Below are positions 1 to 13,200 of a DNA stretch of 64,000 bases, in pieces. Within the stretch, counting starts at the first letter, position 1. Every line of letters starts with the position of its first letter. The stretch comes from Neospora caninum Liverpool. Its lineage: Eukaryota > Apicomplexa > Conoidasida > Eucoccidiorida > Sarcocystidae. The notes beneath the pieces were generated by a model that was given only the letters and a program-made list of their open reading frames with translations, was not told where the DNA came from and ran no database searches. The translations under genes were made by a program, and so were the position numbers. The DNA lies in assembly GCF_000208865.1 (NCBI RefSeq), contig NC_018396.1, positions 6,921,513-6,985,512 of the forward strand. Direction: 5' to 3'.

Positions 1-3000
1 GCGCTCGAGATCCTCGCTCTCTCAAGGCGTAGCCCCGCGGTGCCAAGCCGTGCCTCTCGCGCACAGCGTCTGCTCCGCCTGACTCGTTCTCTCTCTGATT
101 CTTTTCATCGTCTGCTGCTCCGTCTGCCGTCCGCCTCTTTCGTGCAACATCGTCCGGACTCTCCATTTCTGCCTTCGTCCGTGAGGCCGCCTCTCCTTCC
201 GTCCCGTCCAACCTTTGGGTGGCTGGCGCGTCCTCTGCGTTCCTACTGACGGCCCCCTTCCTCGCTCTCGGCGCTTCCGAACGGGTCTCACCTCCACCCT
301 GTAGCTTTCCTGTCCTCGCCATCGTCGCCTGCTTGACACGATCGTCTTCGCCTTCCCTCTCCACTCTTGGCTCACCGGACCCGTTATCCTCAACGTTCTT
401 CGCCTCTTCGCGCGTTTCGCCGCTCTCCTCTATGTCTCCTGGGTCTGCCGTTCCTTCTTCCCGCTTCTCTCGGTGTTCTCTCGTTTGTTTCCGCGTCGTC
501 GGTCTCTCAGTCCCTCCTACTTCCTGCGCTGCCCAGTGCTCCGCCGGAGATCCGTCCACACCGTTCGTTGTCTCCTTCCCCCGCTCTGCGTTGCCCGGAA
601 CCGCCTGGCGTCGCTCTTGGTTCTGGCCTCGGTCCGCCCCAGTGTCCTGCGCGTCGCGCCCGCCTCCGGCAAGGTCTCCTCCGCCCAGCCCCATCTTTGC
701 TACCCTCCCGTGTCTGTTCCACTTCGTCTCCGCTCTCTCACTTCCCTGGTGTCGCCTGCCTGGTCTGCCTTCCTGTTCCTCCACGTGCCTTCCTCTCCGC
801 CCCCGTGCCTTCGTCCCACCAGCCTTTTCGTGTCTGCGGGCTGACGCAGCCAACTATCGAACACCACGCGCCCGTTCCTTCTCCTCGCCTGTGCACGCCT
901 CTGTCCGATTCCTCTCTCTCCGAAGATTCCCTTAAGCGAGGTTTCCGTGTCCCTTTCTTCTGGTCCTCTCGCACTGTCTCTCCTCTCCCATGGTGGTGAC
1001 TGCGAGAGCCGATGCTGCCCCGTGATGCGTGTCAAGGCGGTCACGGAGAAGCCGTTAGGCAGGCTGAGAAGGACGATGGACCAGCTGAGTGGTGCTGATA
1101 AGGGTTTGGCCTTTGTTAGGATATCCCGGGTACTCCGCAGAAGGTGAAGGAGAAAGCAGAGGTGGAACTATCTTTTCTCGACCGGTGGGGCTGCACAGCA
1201 TTCCGGACACACAGATGCCGATACGCGGAGCACTTGGAATGCAGAAGGCGAGACGAAGAAAAAAAGGAAAGGCAAGAGGCTGTAGAAGGGAAGACTCTTC
1301 CCCGTTTGCCCGGCGACCCTGCCCCGTGGGGCGGTGTGTGTACGGAGGCCGGACGAATCGCACGCCGGGAGGAACACAGAGGCAACTGCTCGAGAGGAGC
1401 AAAACCAGACAATGAATCCGAAAAAACCAGCCGGTGAGAGGTTAGGCCTGCCTTTGAATGGCCGGGGAGCAGTGGCAGAGGTGGGGAGCAGAAGTGGAAA
1501 AATCGACACACGGCTCCTGGAAATTCACCGGTGTCCGCTGCGCGCTCGGTGTACAGACACACCTGAATCACTACGGTGACCATTGCGGTCGAGTTCTGAT
1601 GGCTCCACAAAACAACAGTAGAACCAACAAAACGGGAAGATCGTTCGTCCCTCTTTCCCCGAAAGGGAACGGACCCATGGCGCTTCTCTCTTTCGGCAGT
1701 TCCTGTCGACTTCGTTGTGCTTACTTCTTTGCGCACACCCGCTCTGTCGTGTCTCCCGTGCTAGCCGTCTCTTCGAGTTTTCTTGCCAGCTGAACGCCCG
1801 CTCCAGTTGCGGTTCGGAAATAGCACGCCCGTACCCGCCGCCGCTTACCCAGCCTGAAAGGCAAGTTCATATTATAGGCAGTGAAGAAATATCAACTTTC
1901 CCCTTGCCTCCCAGCTGGTTTCCTGTGTCGCGGTTTTATCGTCGCCATCACTCTCCTCGCCCGCCTTTTCTCTGGCCCAAAATCGGACGCGCTCGGCTGA
2001 AGAGCCTCCCGAAGCGCCTCTCAGTCGCTGGCGGTACGGCCAGCAATTCCCAGCTCTACGGCGGCCTCGCGTGACCATCCCCCAGAACAGTTACGGGTGA
2101 TGTTTCCTGCTCAAAAGGATTTCGGACTGGAGGCAGAGCTCGACGCAGCCTGACAGACGAGGCTGTCGGATCCGATCGCGGGAAATTTTGCTTCCGTCCC
2201 GAGGCAGCGGCTGCAGCTGTACCCAGGAGCCAAGGGAGCACGGCGGCGCATGTAGAAGGCACAGGAGCCGCGACAGCAGTCACCTGTGGACGGGCGTGTC
2301 AAACGCAGCGACGACACGTTTCTGCGAAAGAAGGGGAGAAAGAGTGTGCGGTATCTGGAAAGTGTTTAGAACAGAAAATCAAAGGGAAGCTCCAGCACAA
2401 GGCGCTTGGTCAACGGCAAGGCGAAGTGTTTTCTGCGAAGGAGAGATTCCGCGGGAACCCCCTCGAAGCTGAAACAGCAGGACAACCGCCAGAGAGAGGA
2501 GCACATGCAGAGAGTGGTCAAAATCACGCTCCTTAATACAGCCGCGAAAAGCCGGAGGGAAAATCCGCTTTCTGGAAAGCCCTTTTTCTCGTGCGCCTTT
2601 CCTGAATCGACGGTGCTTCCACATATTTTTTCGCTTTTTTAAGTCCTGGAGGGCAATTTTCCTCTCAAAGAGTCTCGGATTCATCCCTCGATTTCCTGTG
2701 GCTGGTCCGCGCGCCACGGCGCTGAGACCACCAGATTTCTTCCTGGTTTCATAAGGCTTTTGTTGTATGCCTCTATTTCTCAGGCTGGTCTTTCCCCCCT
2801 CCTCGCTTCGAGGCGGCCACGGGGTTTTGTGGTCTCCATCGTGGAGTCGTTAAAACCGCCTGCCTCGCCGTCTCCGCGCTGCCCCCTGAATTTTTCCTTC
2901 CCGATTCCCTGTCCGTTGTCTTCCTCTTGTCTGCGCCTTTTTTCCGTCGCCTTCTATCCCGTTTTCTCTCCAGCTCTCCCTGTGTTTCCCTCCCTTCGCC

Positions 3001-4295
3001 CCGCGCAAACCCGCGCCTCTTCTCTGTCGAACCCACGCCAGGGGCAGAGGCAAGTTTTGGAAAGAGTCAGCGAAGGACAAAACCAAAAGAGAGGGGGAAT
3101 GACCCAAAGGAAAGCGGCAAACGCTCTCCGGCCTGTCATGTGAGTGCCTGCGCAACTGGGCACCCGTACAGGATGGTCAGAGCGAGAGGGAATGCCAAAG
3201 ACGAAACCGTCTCGATTCCTTCGTTCTCTCCAGTTCTCGCAGCGGAGTCCCTTTTCAGTAACCTGGGGCCTGCAAAGATGTGAAATCATCAACATGGCCA
3301 CTCCTGTGCTGACCTGCTCAAAACCGGAGGGGGACCTGCTTCACGCGGTCGCCTGTCTCTGCCAATCTGAGAAGACAGAGATGAGACGTTCCAGCGGGAG
3401 AGAGACGGGAACCTTCATCCTGGAAACCCCGCGGGAGGCTCAGAGGGCCCGCAGGCCGCGCGGGAAACGCGAGAAACGCGTCTGTGGTGCATCGCCTCTC
3501 CCAGGCATGCACTGGGGACTGACAGGTCCTGTCTTCCGTCTCGGGGCCTCGTGCCGAAGCCACGGTTCTCTCGCTTCTCACTCTGCCTTGCCATTTTGTT
3601 TCACTTTGTCTCCTTCGCCATGCCGATTTCCACGGTGTCGTCCCATGCTTCGGGTTCCTCGAAGAAGAACACGACGGCGGAGAACGGGCATACGGAAGTC
3701 TCTCTGTGTTCCTGGCTCGCGACGCCGAAGTCTACCGCCTGCGTTGTCCGGGTCTTTGTCTTCCTTCCCCTTCCCATCTTCTCCTACGCATTTTCCTCTC
3801 AATGGCTCTTCGTCGTCGACTTCGGCTCGGCTGTCTCCTCCCTCGCAGTCTTCATCGTGTCCTTCCCCCCGTATCCTCTCTCCACAGTTGCCCTCATCTT
3901 CTCATTCTCCTTTCTTGTCGTCTCCTTTCTCTTCGTCTCCTTTTTTTTGTCTTTCTGCGTCTCTCTGTCCCCCCTTCTGTCCAGCTGAGTCTCCTCTTGA
4001 GGTCGGCTTCTGCTTCACGCGTTCTGAGAGCTCAGTTGCTCCATGCTTTTCGCGTCGCTCGCCCAACGGCAAGTCGCGTTCTGCCTTCCCTTCTTGCGGT
4101 GTTTTGTCTGAAAGAGAGGTCTGCTCCGCTCCCGGTGACCCGGTCTCCTTTCCTTCTCTCCTGTCTTCCCTCCGTTCTTCTTCACTCGCCAGACCAGACA
4201 CTCGTCACTCTGCTGGCTCTTCGTTTCGGCTGCATCGGCGGCTGGGGTCTTGTCGCGTCGAGCATGGTAGTTCTGTTCTACCATCCCGCGTTAAG
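1..4295. other. 5' flank of the SUN gene, pyrimidine-rich, no separate gene supported
   Basis: The first kilobase is extremely C/T-rich on the + strand, so several frames on both strands stay open by composition alone. None shows a conserved domain, signal peptide or splice-consistent continuation. From 3,144 onward the frame of the SUN gene is open without a stop, with ATGs at 3,192 and 3,294. The translation up to 4,295 is serine-rich low complexity and could equally be untranslated leader. I read the whole interval as promoter plus 5' UTR of the downstream gene, with the caveat that its N-terminus may extend up to 370 residues into it. Confidence 0.45.
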
Positions 4296-7200
4296 ATGAG
4301 CCGCTCTTCGGCACGTCTCCCTTTTTTCCCGTCCTCACCGTGTCCTTCCTGTCCCGTTTCTGACTCTCCGTCTGCTTCGTCTTTTCCGTCTTTTTCTTCT
4401 GGTCGTTTGTCCCGCGCTCTCCCCGCTTCTTCCCGTTCGTTGTCTCCTTTGCAGTTTGCTTCCTCGTCTTCAGTTCCCTCGTCTTTTTCCTCCTCTTTTA
4501 ATTTCTTCTCTTCACCAGAGCCGAAGCACTTCCCCCCTGCTTTTCAGAAGTCCCGCTCTGGACACGTCCCTCGCTTCTCCGCGCCCGCAAATCGTCGAAG
4601 GGATCCCTTGCGGGCAAGGAGGGGCGAGACGGGAAAAAGCGCCTGGACGATTGGAAGGCGAGGAAGAAACAAGACAGGAAAAAGACTGAAGGAAACCTCA
4701 GGTGCTTTATTTCCCGGATCACAAGAACCGACCTTCCCGGCCTCCACTGTGGAAACAACTGCGGCGAGAAACGCTCGGCTTTGCGGCAGCCCGACACCCT
4801 TTTCCCCTCTGTCGTCTCCCAATCGGTCTCATTCTTCTCCTGGATCCTGTGCGTGTCCACCTCACTGCGTTCCGCGCTCTTCAGTTGTTCCTGATTCTTC
4901 GTCCGTTCCACCTTCTTTCCCTCCCGCATCTTCCCTTTTTGTTCCTCCTGATGTCGACCGTCTCCGCCGAGCCTCCCTTCCCAGTGTCAACCCGCGTTCG
5001 CAGAGTCGCTTCGCGCGGTCGAAGCGGGTTCCGCGCTCTTCGTTCGTGTGGTTTCCTTCTTTCCTCGTCTGCACGTTTCTCCTTTTTCTCTCGGCCCCGT
5101 CGACCCGGGTTCCGCTTCTGTCTCCTGGCCGGCTCTGTCCGGTACAAGCTGCGTCCCCTTTGGAGCCCAAAGAGGCCCAGGCGCCGTCGTCCTCACCGAC
5201 CGCGGTCGAAGCGACAGCGAGCCCAGCGGAAGGAGACACCCCGCAGGCTCTCCACGTGTCTCCTGCTGTGGCGACTGAACGCACGCGCGACGGGACGTTC
5301 CCGAGCTTCAGCGGAGGTCAAGAGATCGGAAGCGAAGAAGGCGAAGAGGCGGAGACAGAAAGCCTGGACACTGGAGAGAAAGGCAACGCGAAACCCATTC
5401 AGGGGCAGACTTCTGCCATTCACTTGGGAATGAAGGCGAAGCCTAGCCAGGAGACAAGGGACGCCTCGCCCTCGCTCGGAGCAGGAGACGGGGCCTTCTC
5501 TCATTCGTTTCCGGCACAAACGGGCGACCGTCCGGGAGAGAGAAATGTGAAGGAGAACGAAGGAGAAACGGGGGGAAGGAAGGAGGACGGGCGATCTGTC
5601 AACGCGGACGACAGAATGCAGAAAGGAGAGATCCATGAGAAGACGGCGGGAAGCGAGGATCGACAGCAGAAGAAGAAAGAGGCGAACGAAGAAGGAGACT
5701 CAGAAGGCTTTGACGGAGGGAAAGCGGGACAGGGAGGTGGGGACGGAAACGTTTCGTCGTCTTCTGCGTCTCGAGAGGCGAACGGAGAAGGCGGGCACGA
5801 GCAAGACGGAAGCATCGGGGCTGCCGAGTTCAATGGCGTGGGTGACAGAGTCAAAGCCGATGCGCCCACAGAGCCCGCGGGACATGCTCGTGGAGAAGGA
5901 CGGCATGGATGGCAGGCAGAAACGCAAGGCGAGGAAACAGAAAAGGAGACGGAACCACAGTACGGGAACGACGGAGAACGTGTGGAGGAAGAGGAAGTCG
6001 TTTCCATTTCGTCGCCTTCTCTTGAGCATCAGCACGAGGCACGAGACGGCGAGAGGGAAGAAACGGACGGCGTCCAGATTTCAGAAGTGTCACTGAAAGA
6101 GAGCGAAACGCAACAGAGCGAGAAGGCAGAGGGACAACTTTTAGGACACACCGCTGGACGTGGAAGCGTTAGGGAAAGGTTCTCGTCTCCTGTGAGTGCG
6201 ATTCAGGAGCCCGGTGAGGCGCGAAGGGAAACGGGACCGCAGGACACAGAACAAGCAAACAAGGAAGAAACTGCATGTGAAGTCGTCAACGCGCTCTTGT
6301 CTGCTGTCTCACCTTCCCCCTCTTCTCCGTACTCCTCTTCTTCTTCTCCCTCTTCTCTCTCTTTTTCTCTCTCTTCTTCTCCCTCTCCTTCTCCCTCTTC
6401 TTCTCCCTCTCCTTCTCCCTCTTCTTCTCCCTCTCCTTCTCCCTCTTCGCCTGCGTCTTCTTCTCCGGCCTTTTCTTCGAGGGGCACTATCAGAGAAGGA
6501 AATGCGACGCGTTCCTTCTCTCATTCTCCCTGGCCTTCTGCGCCGTCGTCCTCTGTTTCTGCGTTGGGTTGTCAGCCTGCCGATGTCTGTTTCGTTTCTT
6601 TTCACGGGGTGTTCTCTCTTTCTTCTCCGTGCTCTCTGAGGGACGTGGCCGCCGCACACGAGCAGCCTGAGGGGGAACCAGCAGAACGACGCCAGGCTTA
6701 TGAACGGAGACAGAAAGGCGAAGAAGGCAGAGAGGAAGGAAGAGGAGCAAGGAAGATTTTTTCGAGAGCTCTCGGGTTGATTTCGTCCTTGACGAATCTT
6801 CTCTCCGCTGGCAGGTCTTCTCTCGCGGCTTCGCCGTCGCCGCCCAGCCCTGCGGGGTCTTCAGCCTCGCCTTCTTCCACACGTGCCCCAGAGGCCAGCT
6901 TGTCTTCTGTCGCATCTCCTTTCTCCCCGCGACTCCCTTGTTCTCTTCCGGACGTCGGCGCAGGCGCAAGTCCCGCGGCTCCTCGCTGCAGCTGTGACCC
7001 GGCGCCTGGGAGGATCCCCCAGAGGTCTCCTGTGGACTCGCAATCTCACCAAGGCGCGTGTTCTCTGTCTTCTCCCTTTCTCTGCGCTGACACACGGACG
7101 TCGACCGCGGGGGTCGGCGACTCTTTGCAGGCGACCGCTGCGTCTCGCGCCTTTTTTCTTCCTGGTCGCCCTCTTACAACCGAGTTGAGATGCTGCAGAG

Positions 7201-10200
7201 ATGCAGCAGACAGCCGTCCTGTTTCTGCATGCGCTTCCCCATTTGTGTGCCTTCCTGTCCCTCGCTCACCTGTGCGAGAGAGAGAGATTGACGCGTGCCC
7301 AGTCTTCGCCTCCGGCAGCCAAGCTTTGTTCGGCTCTGCATCCTCCTGCGCTGCGCCGTCGGAACAGAGAGAAGAAGAAGAGAGACGCATCGGAGAAGGG
7401 GGCTTAGTGAGCGAGTGTTCCTCGTTCCGCTCAGATAGCTCCTTTCCCTGCAGCCGCCTAGCTGACTCTTTCGCGAGAGACGGAGAGAAGAACTCGGCGC
7501 CGAGGACGGTCGAGGCAGATGCGAAAGGCACTGAAGATCCCAGCCGTCGCTCGCCGTCTGATCATGCGACCGCCGGCGTGTCTCCAGCTGGTGAGTGCCG
7601 ACGCCGCCGGGGTGCGGATTTTTCTTTCTTCTCCGCCTGCATGTGCGATACCTCGGAGGAAGGCGGAGCACAGAACGGAGACTCCTGCCGCCTCGCAGGG
7701 ATCGCGTCTCGCGATGCAGAACCCCAGCGAGAGGCGACAGAGTGTGCAGAAGGCGATGGAGAGATGGAGGGAAGAGGAGGCCGAAAGCGAACTCCAGAAG
7801 AAAGGGGAGGCAACGAAGGAGACCGCTTTCCTGTTCAGGCGAGGCGCGGGCGTGGCGGCTTGGACTGGGCGCTTACGTCCAGCACGCCCTCGACTCAAGA
7901 GCAGATGCGAGACAGCCCGCAAGACGGGAAGGAAGCCGTGGGGGAGAATGAGGAGGATGGGTCTAGAGCGAGTCAAGGAAGAGAGGCCGTCGCGACGGAA
8001 GGATGCGGAGAGTCTGTCCGTGGGGAAGCCGCAGGCGCTGAGAACGCGACAACTCAGGGAGGAGACAGTGTTCCGGGAGAGGAAGGGGGAACGCAGCTAC
8101 ACGAGGTCGTCGCCGGAGAGAAATGGAAAAGCGTACGTGGTCTATGGTCGCCGTCCGCTCTCCTCCTTCGCCGTTGCCTTCCTCTGTCAGTTCGGCGCCT
8201 GGTCCTTGCTCCTCTCAAGGCCTTGAGGCGGCGCATGCAGCGCCCGCTTCGTTTCCCGCTTTCTCGCGGACTGGCTGGAGCAGGCGCGCCTCGCGAGCCG
8301 CAACGCGGAGACGGATCGCAGCCTCTCCGGGAGACAGGCGAAGAGCTAGAGAAGGCAGAGGAGGACCAGGAGACGCCGGCAGCTTCTCCGGGCGATTCCG
8401 ACACGGGCCCAGAAGGACAGCTGGAAGGCGACGGCGAGTCGGCAGGCGAGTCGGCAGACGCGTCTGGTGGCGAAGGCACGTTCCCAAAGCCGGCAGCGCC
8501 GAGGCTCGACAGCGCGGGCGCCTCTTTGTCCGACACGCGAAGCGAGGCTGAGAACGCCCCGGAATCCGAGGCCGTCCCGCGGTCTCGCCCTACACCTTGC
8601 GCATCCGCGGCGTGCGCCCCTGAGGTCCGTTCGCGCCCTGCGAAGGCGGAGTTGTCGCTCAACGGTCGGCCCTTCTTGCGCGGGAGAGCGTACGAGGCCG
8701 AGGCGCAGAAGCTGAAGTTCGACTTCGCGTCGGTGGATGCGGGCGCTCGGATCGTGGCGAGCAGTCGCGGCGTCACCAACATCAAATCGGTGCAACGAAA
8801 CGACCTCGACTCCTACATGTTGGTCCCCTGTCAGTTGCAGCCAAAGTTCTTCGTGATCTCCTTCACGGAACCGATTCACGTGGAGCAAGTGGCGGTGGCG
8901 AGCATGGAGATCTATGCCTCGGCCTTCCGCCACATCCAGCTGCTGGGCTCCGACGTGTACCCGACGAAGCAGTGGCGCCTCCTGGCGAATCTCGAGACGA
9001 ATCCACGCGAGGCGCAAGAGATCTTCGACGTGAAGCGAGAGTGCGCTGCGCTCCACGGCGGCCAGGCCTGCTGGGCAAAGTACCTGAAAGTCCGTCTCCT
9101 CTCCTACCACGTGGTGGAGGCCCAGTACTACTACTGCTCCCTCACCTCGTTCCACGTCTTTGGATCTACCGGGTTCCAAATGCTCGAGTCCCACATCCAC
9201 AACGAAGGCAGCCCCGATGCAGAGGCCTCGCACGGCGCGGCCGAGGCAGAGGGCGGAGACAGTGGGGACAGTGGGGACAGTGGAGACGCGGGGTCCTCTG
9301 GGGAGGCCCGGGGAGGAGAGGGAAGAGAAGGTGGAGGCGTCGGCGCGTCGAGTTCCGGCGAGAGGCAAACGGAGGCAGGCGGAAGGTCGAGAGATGCAGA
9401 GAAGGAACCAGACGATGGGCACGGGGAAGGAGCGGACGAGGAGCGAGGGCGAGGCGAGTCGGGAGAAGGGTTCATGAGGACGAGGGACGGAGTGGCAGGG
9501 AACGAAGGGGATCGAGAAGAAAAGAGGAGAGGAAGTGGAGACGAAGGAGGGAGAATCGGAACGAGCTCCGAGGATCTGGAAACAGGGATCGCTGCGGCCT
9601 CTCCTGAGTTATTACGGGATCGAGGCGAGGCTGCGCCGTCGCCGCAGGAGCGAAAACCGACGCCCGAAGAAGACGACGAAGTTGAAGAGGAAAGAAGTCG
9701 AGGCTGGGCAGAACAAACTCCTCATGGGAGAGAGAAAGTCGACAGCTCTTCTGCAGCCGCTGAGGTCCTGGGATCGGCAGAGACCGGACTGTCTCCGTCG
9801 GCTGCCTCGCGACCGTCTGTGCTCTCCCCGACGTCGGTGGAAGAACAGGAAGCAGATGCGCCGAAGACGCCGAAGGCCACGCAAGAGGAGGCGCCTTCAG
9901 TCGGTCGTGCAGAAGGCATCTATAGCCAGGGCCAAGGCAAGAACGGAGAAGAAGAAGCAGGGGCTGTTCGCCGGTTGCCAGACAGCCAGGGGGGGGACAT
10001 GGGTGGCGAGGGCGGCAACGAGGGGACGCGCAGTGAAGCGAGTGGAAAGGCCGGGAATCGCCCCAGTTCTGGAGACATGCGAGCGGAGAGGGAAGAAGAG
10101 GTCGAAGGGGAAAGGGGACACAGGCGAGAGCAAGACGGCGAGGGAACGGAGGGAAGAGAGCGCGAACCTTCTCGAAAACAAGATCAGGAAGAACACGTGA

Positions 10201-13200
10201 ACAAAGAGAGAAGACGTCCTTCCTTTTCCCCAGCGTCCCCGGAGGAAGGCACCTCAGGCGCTTCGAGGACAGGAACGGAGGCGTCTGCGCCTCCCTCGAG
10301 TTCGACGGCTGAGTTTTCGCCCGCCGCGGCAAGTGAGGAACAACGAGAAGCCGAGCGAACGGCACATTCGGGGCCATATCTGGGACATCTGGGCACAGTC
10401 GACAAGAAGGACGGGAAACAGGATGAGAAAGAACCAGGCCCTGTCGGTATCGACGGCCACCGACAATCGGAGACGCGCGGCTCGGGTGCGGGTGCTCACG
10501 AGGAGACAGCGGATGCGCGACGAGACAAAGGAGAGCAGCGGGGACACGAGCGAGGAGAAGAACAGCGTCCGGCAGACCAGATGCATGCAGACCCTCTGGG
10601 GCCCAGCCACGCGCCAAAAACACCGGAACCGCGTGCTGTTCCTTGCTCGAACTGTGAGGAAGAGCAAAGCTCGCGTCCTCGAGCGCCACGGGCGTCTGCA
10701 GGGGCCGACAGAGGCGGGGACCAAGGCTCGCGGCTGAGGTCGGAGACTCCCCGAGCGGACGAGGGCACCCCCGCTTCCAGGAAAAAGCCCAGTCCGGCTC
10801 CGCCTCCGTCGCCTCAGGGGCTGGCAGCGAGAGAGAGCGAAGCGGAGACCGAGAGGGAAGGGCTGCTTCGGCAGCTCCACCGGTGGCGAGGGATCGCCCG
10901 CCTTCCTCTCTTGTTCTCTCCGTCTCCGAGTTTCCCTCTCGGTGGGACTGGCGGAGGCCCAGCAGGCGGCGCGTCCCTCCTTCGCAGTGTCCTCAACTAT
11001 TTCTTTCCTTCCTGGAATCCCGTTCCGCCTTCGCGAGCTTCGTCGGTCGTGTACGAGTCCCATTCACTGTCTCCGTCCTTCTCGCTGTTCTCTTCTGTGC
11101 CTTCTTTCTCTTCGCCGGTGTCTCCTCTCAAGCGGCCGGAAAGGCCCCTAGACGGAGATCGCCAGGAGGCGCAGGAGTGGCGCACGCGAGCTCAAAGAGC
11201 GCACGAAGGAGATCGCGGAGGAACGGGAAGCAAAGACGGCGAATCTCCAGGCCGCCCGCCGGGCGCCGCGAATTGGGAGTCCCCAGATCGCGTCGTGGCG
11301 CACCCCGAAGGAGGGAACGGGGAAGAGCTCGCTGAAGGGGGTTCCTCTCCGCAGCGACGAAGCGAAGCGACGGCGAAACACGGAAGCGAGGGAGAAGACG
11401 GCGTGCCCCGCTGTGAAGAAGACTCGAAACGTGGACAGCGTGCGTGTGGGACGCGTTCGCCTTCGTCTCATACGCCGAGAATGCCCCCGCCGCGAGGCGC
11501 CGCTGTCTCTGCCGATCCGAAGGAGCCGCGCCCGAGGCCTTCTGGCCCGTTCCCGGGCCTCGAGCGCCTGTTCTCTCGCCGTCGCCCTTCGCCTTTCCGG
11601 CCTGATCCACGACTTCCGCGCTCTCCTGCGCCGTCTCCTCGGGGAGCCGCCCCGGAAGAGCGGCGCTCCACAGTGGAGCCCCTGTCGCCGTCGGCTTCGT
11701 CCTTTCCGTCGCCTTCCGCACGCTCCACCTTTCCGGCTTCTTCCTTCCCCTTCCCTGCGTTCCTGCCTCAAAACACGATTCTCGAAGATCTGCTGGCGTG
11801 GGCAGATCGCGGCGGGGGAGCACAGGGTCTCGCGGCGGGGGAGCACGTCCCGGGCGCGAGTGGAACTGGCGATAACTTCGAGGGGACTGCGTCGTTTCTC
11901 GCTTCTTCTTCGTTGTCTCCGATTCTGCCGCTCCTCGCCCAAAGACGGAACGGAGAGGCACCGTCCGACGCCAGAGACGGCGCCAAGGCTCTCGCGCCGG
12001 TCGTGGCCGCAACTTTCGCCCCGGAGCGAAGCGCAGCTGCGAAGCTGGCGAGCGAAGCAGACACAGCGAGTCTCGCGACGCGGGGAAGTGCCCTGAGTCA
12101 ACAACAGCAGCAGGATCTTCTCCAGCTCCTCCTCCAAAACCTCCCGGTGGCTGCCGCCACCGCCAGTGCGAGTAGGCCGACTCAAAAAGAGAGGCCAGTT
12201 TTCAGTGTGTGGTGATATGAGCTGACACTTCGCCTTGTTTCCCCTTCTCCTTTTTAGCCTGAAACGTTTCCTTCTTCAGCAGGGGGGTTCGCTCTCTTCC
12301 GTGTGTCTCGCGGTCGTCCCTGCGGTGCGCGCGCTTCCAACTCGGGACTTCGCTTTTTGCTGTGCTTCTGTCGTCGCGCGCAGTCTGTCGGTGTGTGTCT
12401 GCTTATTTTTCTGTCTTTTCCTGCCATGTCGCTTTCGCCCTTTAGGTCTCTTCCCCTCAGGGTTCCCTGCCTCTCGTGGCGTCGTTGAGAGCCTGGCGGC
12501 GGACCTTTCTGCTCCGTCGCCGGCGCCTGCTTCCCAGAGCAAGTCAGGGGCTTCGGGCTCCGTCTCCACGTCCTCGTCTTCTGCGCCGAAAGGAGCGGCG
12601 AAGACCGCTGCGGCGTCCGCGTCGCAAGGCGGCGACAAATCGAGTTCTTCATCTGCTCCGAAAGAAAGCGCACCCGCGGCCTCGGTGTCTTCCCCCAAGG
12701 GCAGTGGCCACGTGCTGTTGACTCTCGTCGATCGCATGAAGGCTGCGGAGAGCCAGGGCGCTCATTTGAAGGAAAAACTCAACGAAGTGGTGCTCTCGCT
12801 CCACTCGAATCAACAGCAGACTCTTCAACAAGCTGTGCTTCTCCAACTTCTTCTGGAACTGGTGTCGTTCCTGTACATGCGTCTCAGCAAATTTGACGTC
12901 ATCGTCCCTCGTCTCCCCTTCCTGCTCGACTTCTCCGACTCGGGAGCCGCCGCTGCAGCCTCCTTCGCAGCCAAAAGAACCACGGCCCTCAAGAGTGTCT
13001 CTTCAGCTTCGGGCGCGGTCGTAGGCGATGGAGACACCCCCGCGGGCCAGACGGACACTGGGCCCCAACAGAGGGCATGCTCGGGAAACGCTCGCGACTT
13101 TTCTCAGGCGAAAAAGACGCCAGGCCTCGACTCAGATCTCCTCTCTTTCAAGGGAGAAGGCCCGAGCGACGGTGGAGGGCGAGATTTCTTCGCATCGGTG

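Noticed and set aside
1..1000. Several overlapping long frames on both strands
   Set aside because: Extreme pyrimidine bias removes stop codons in many frames at once. None has a domain, leader or splice continuity.
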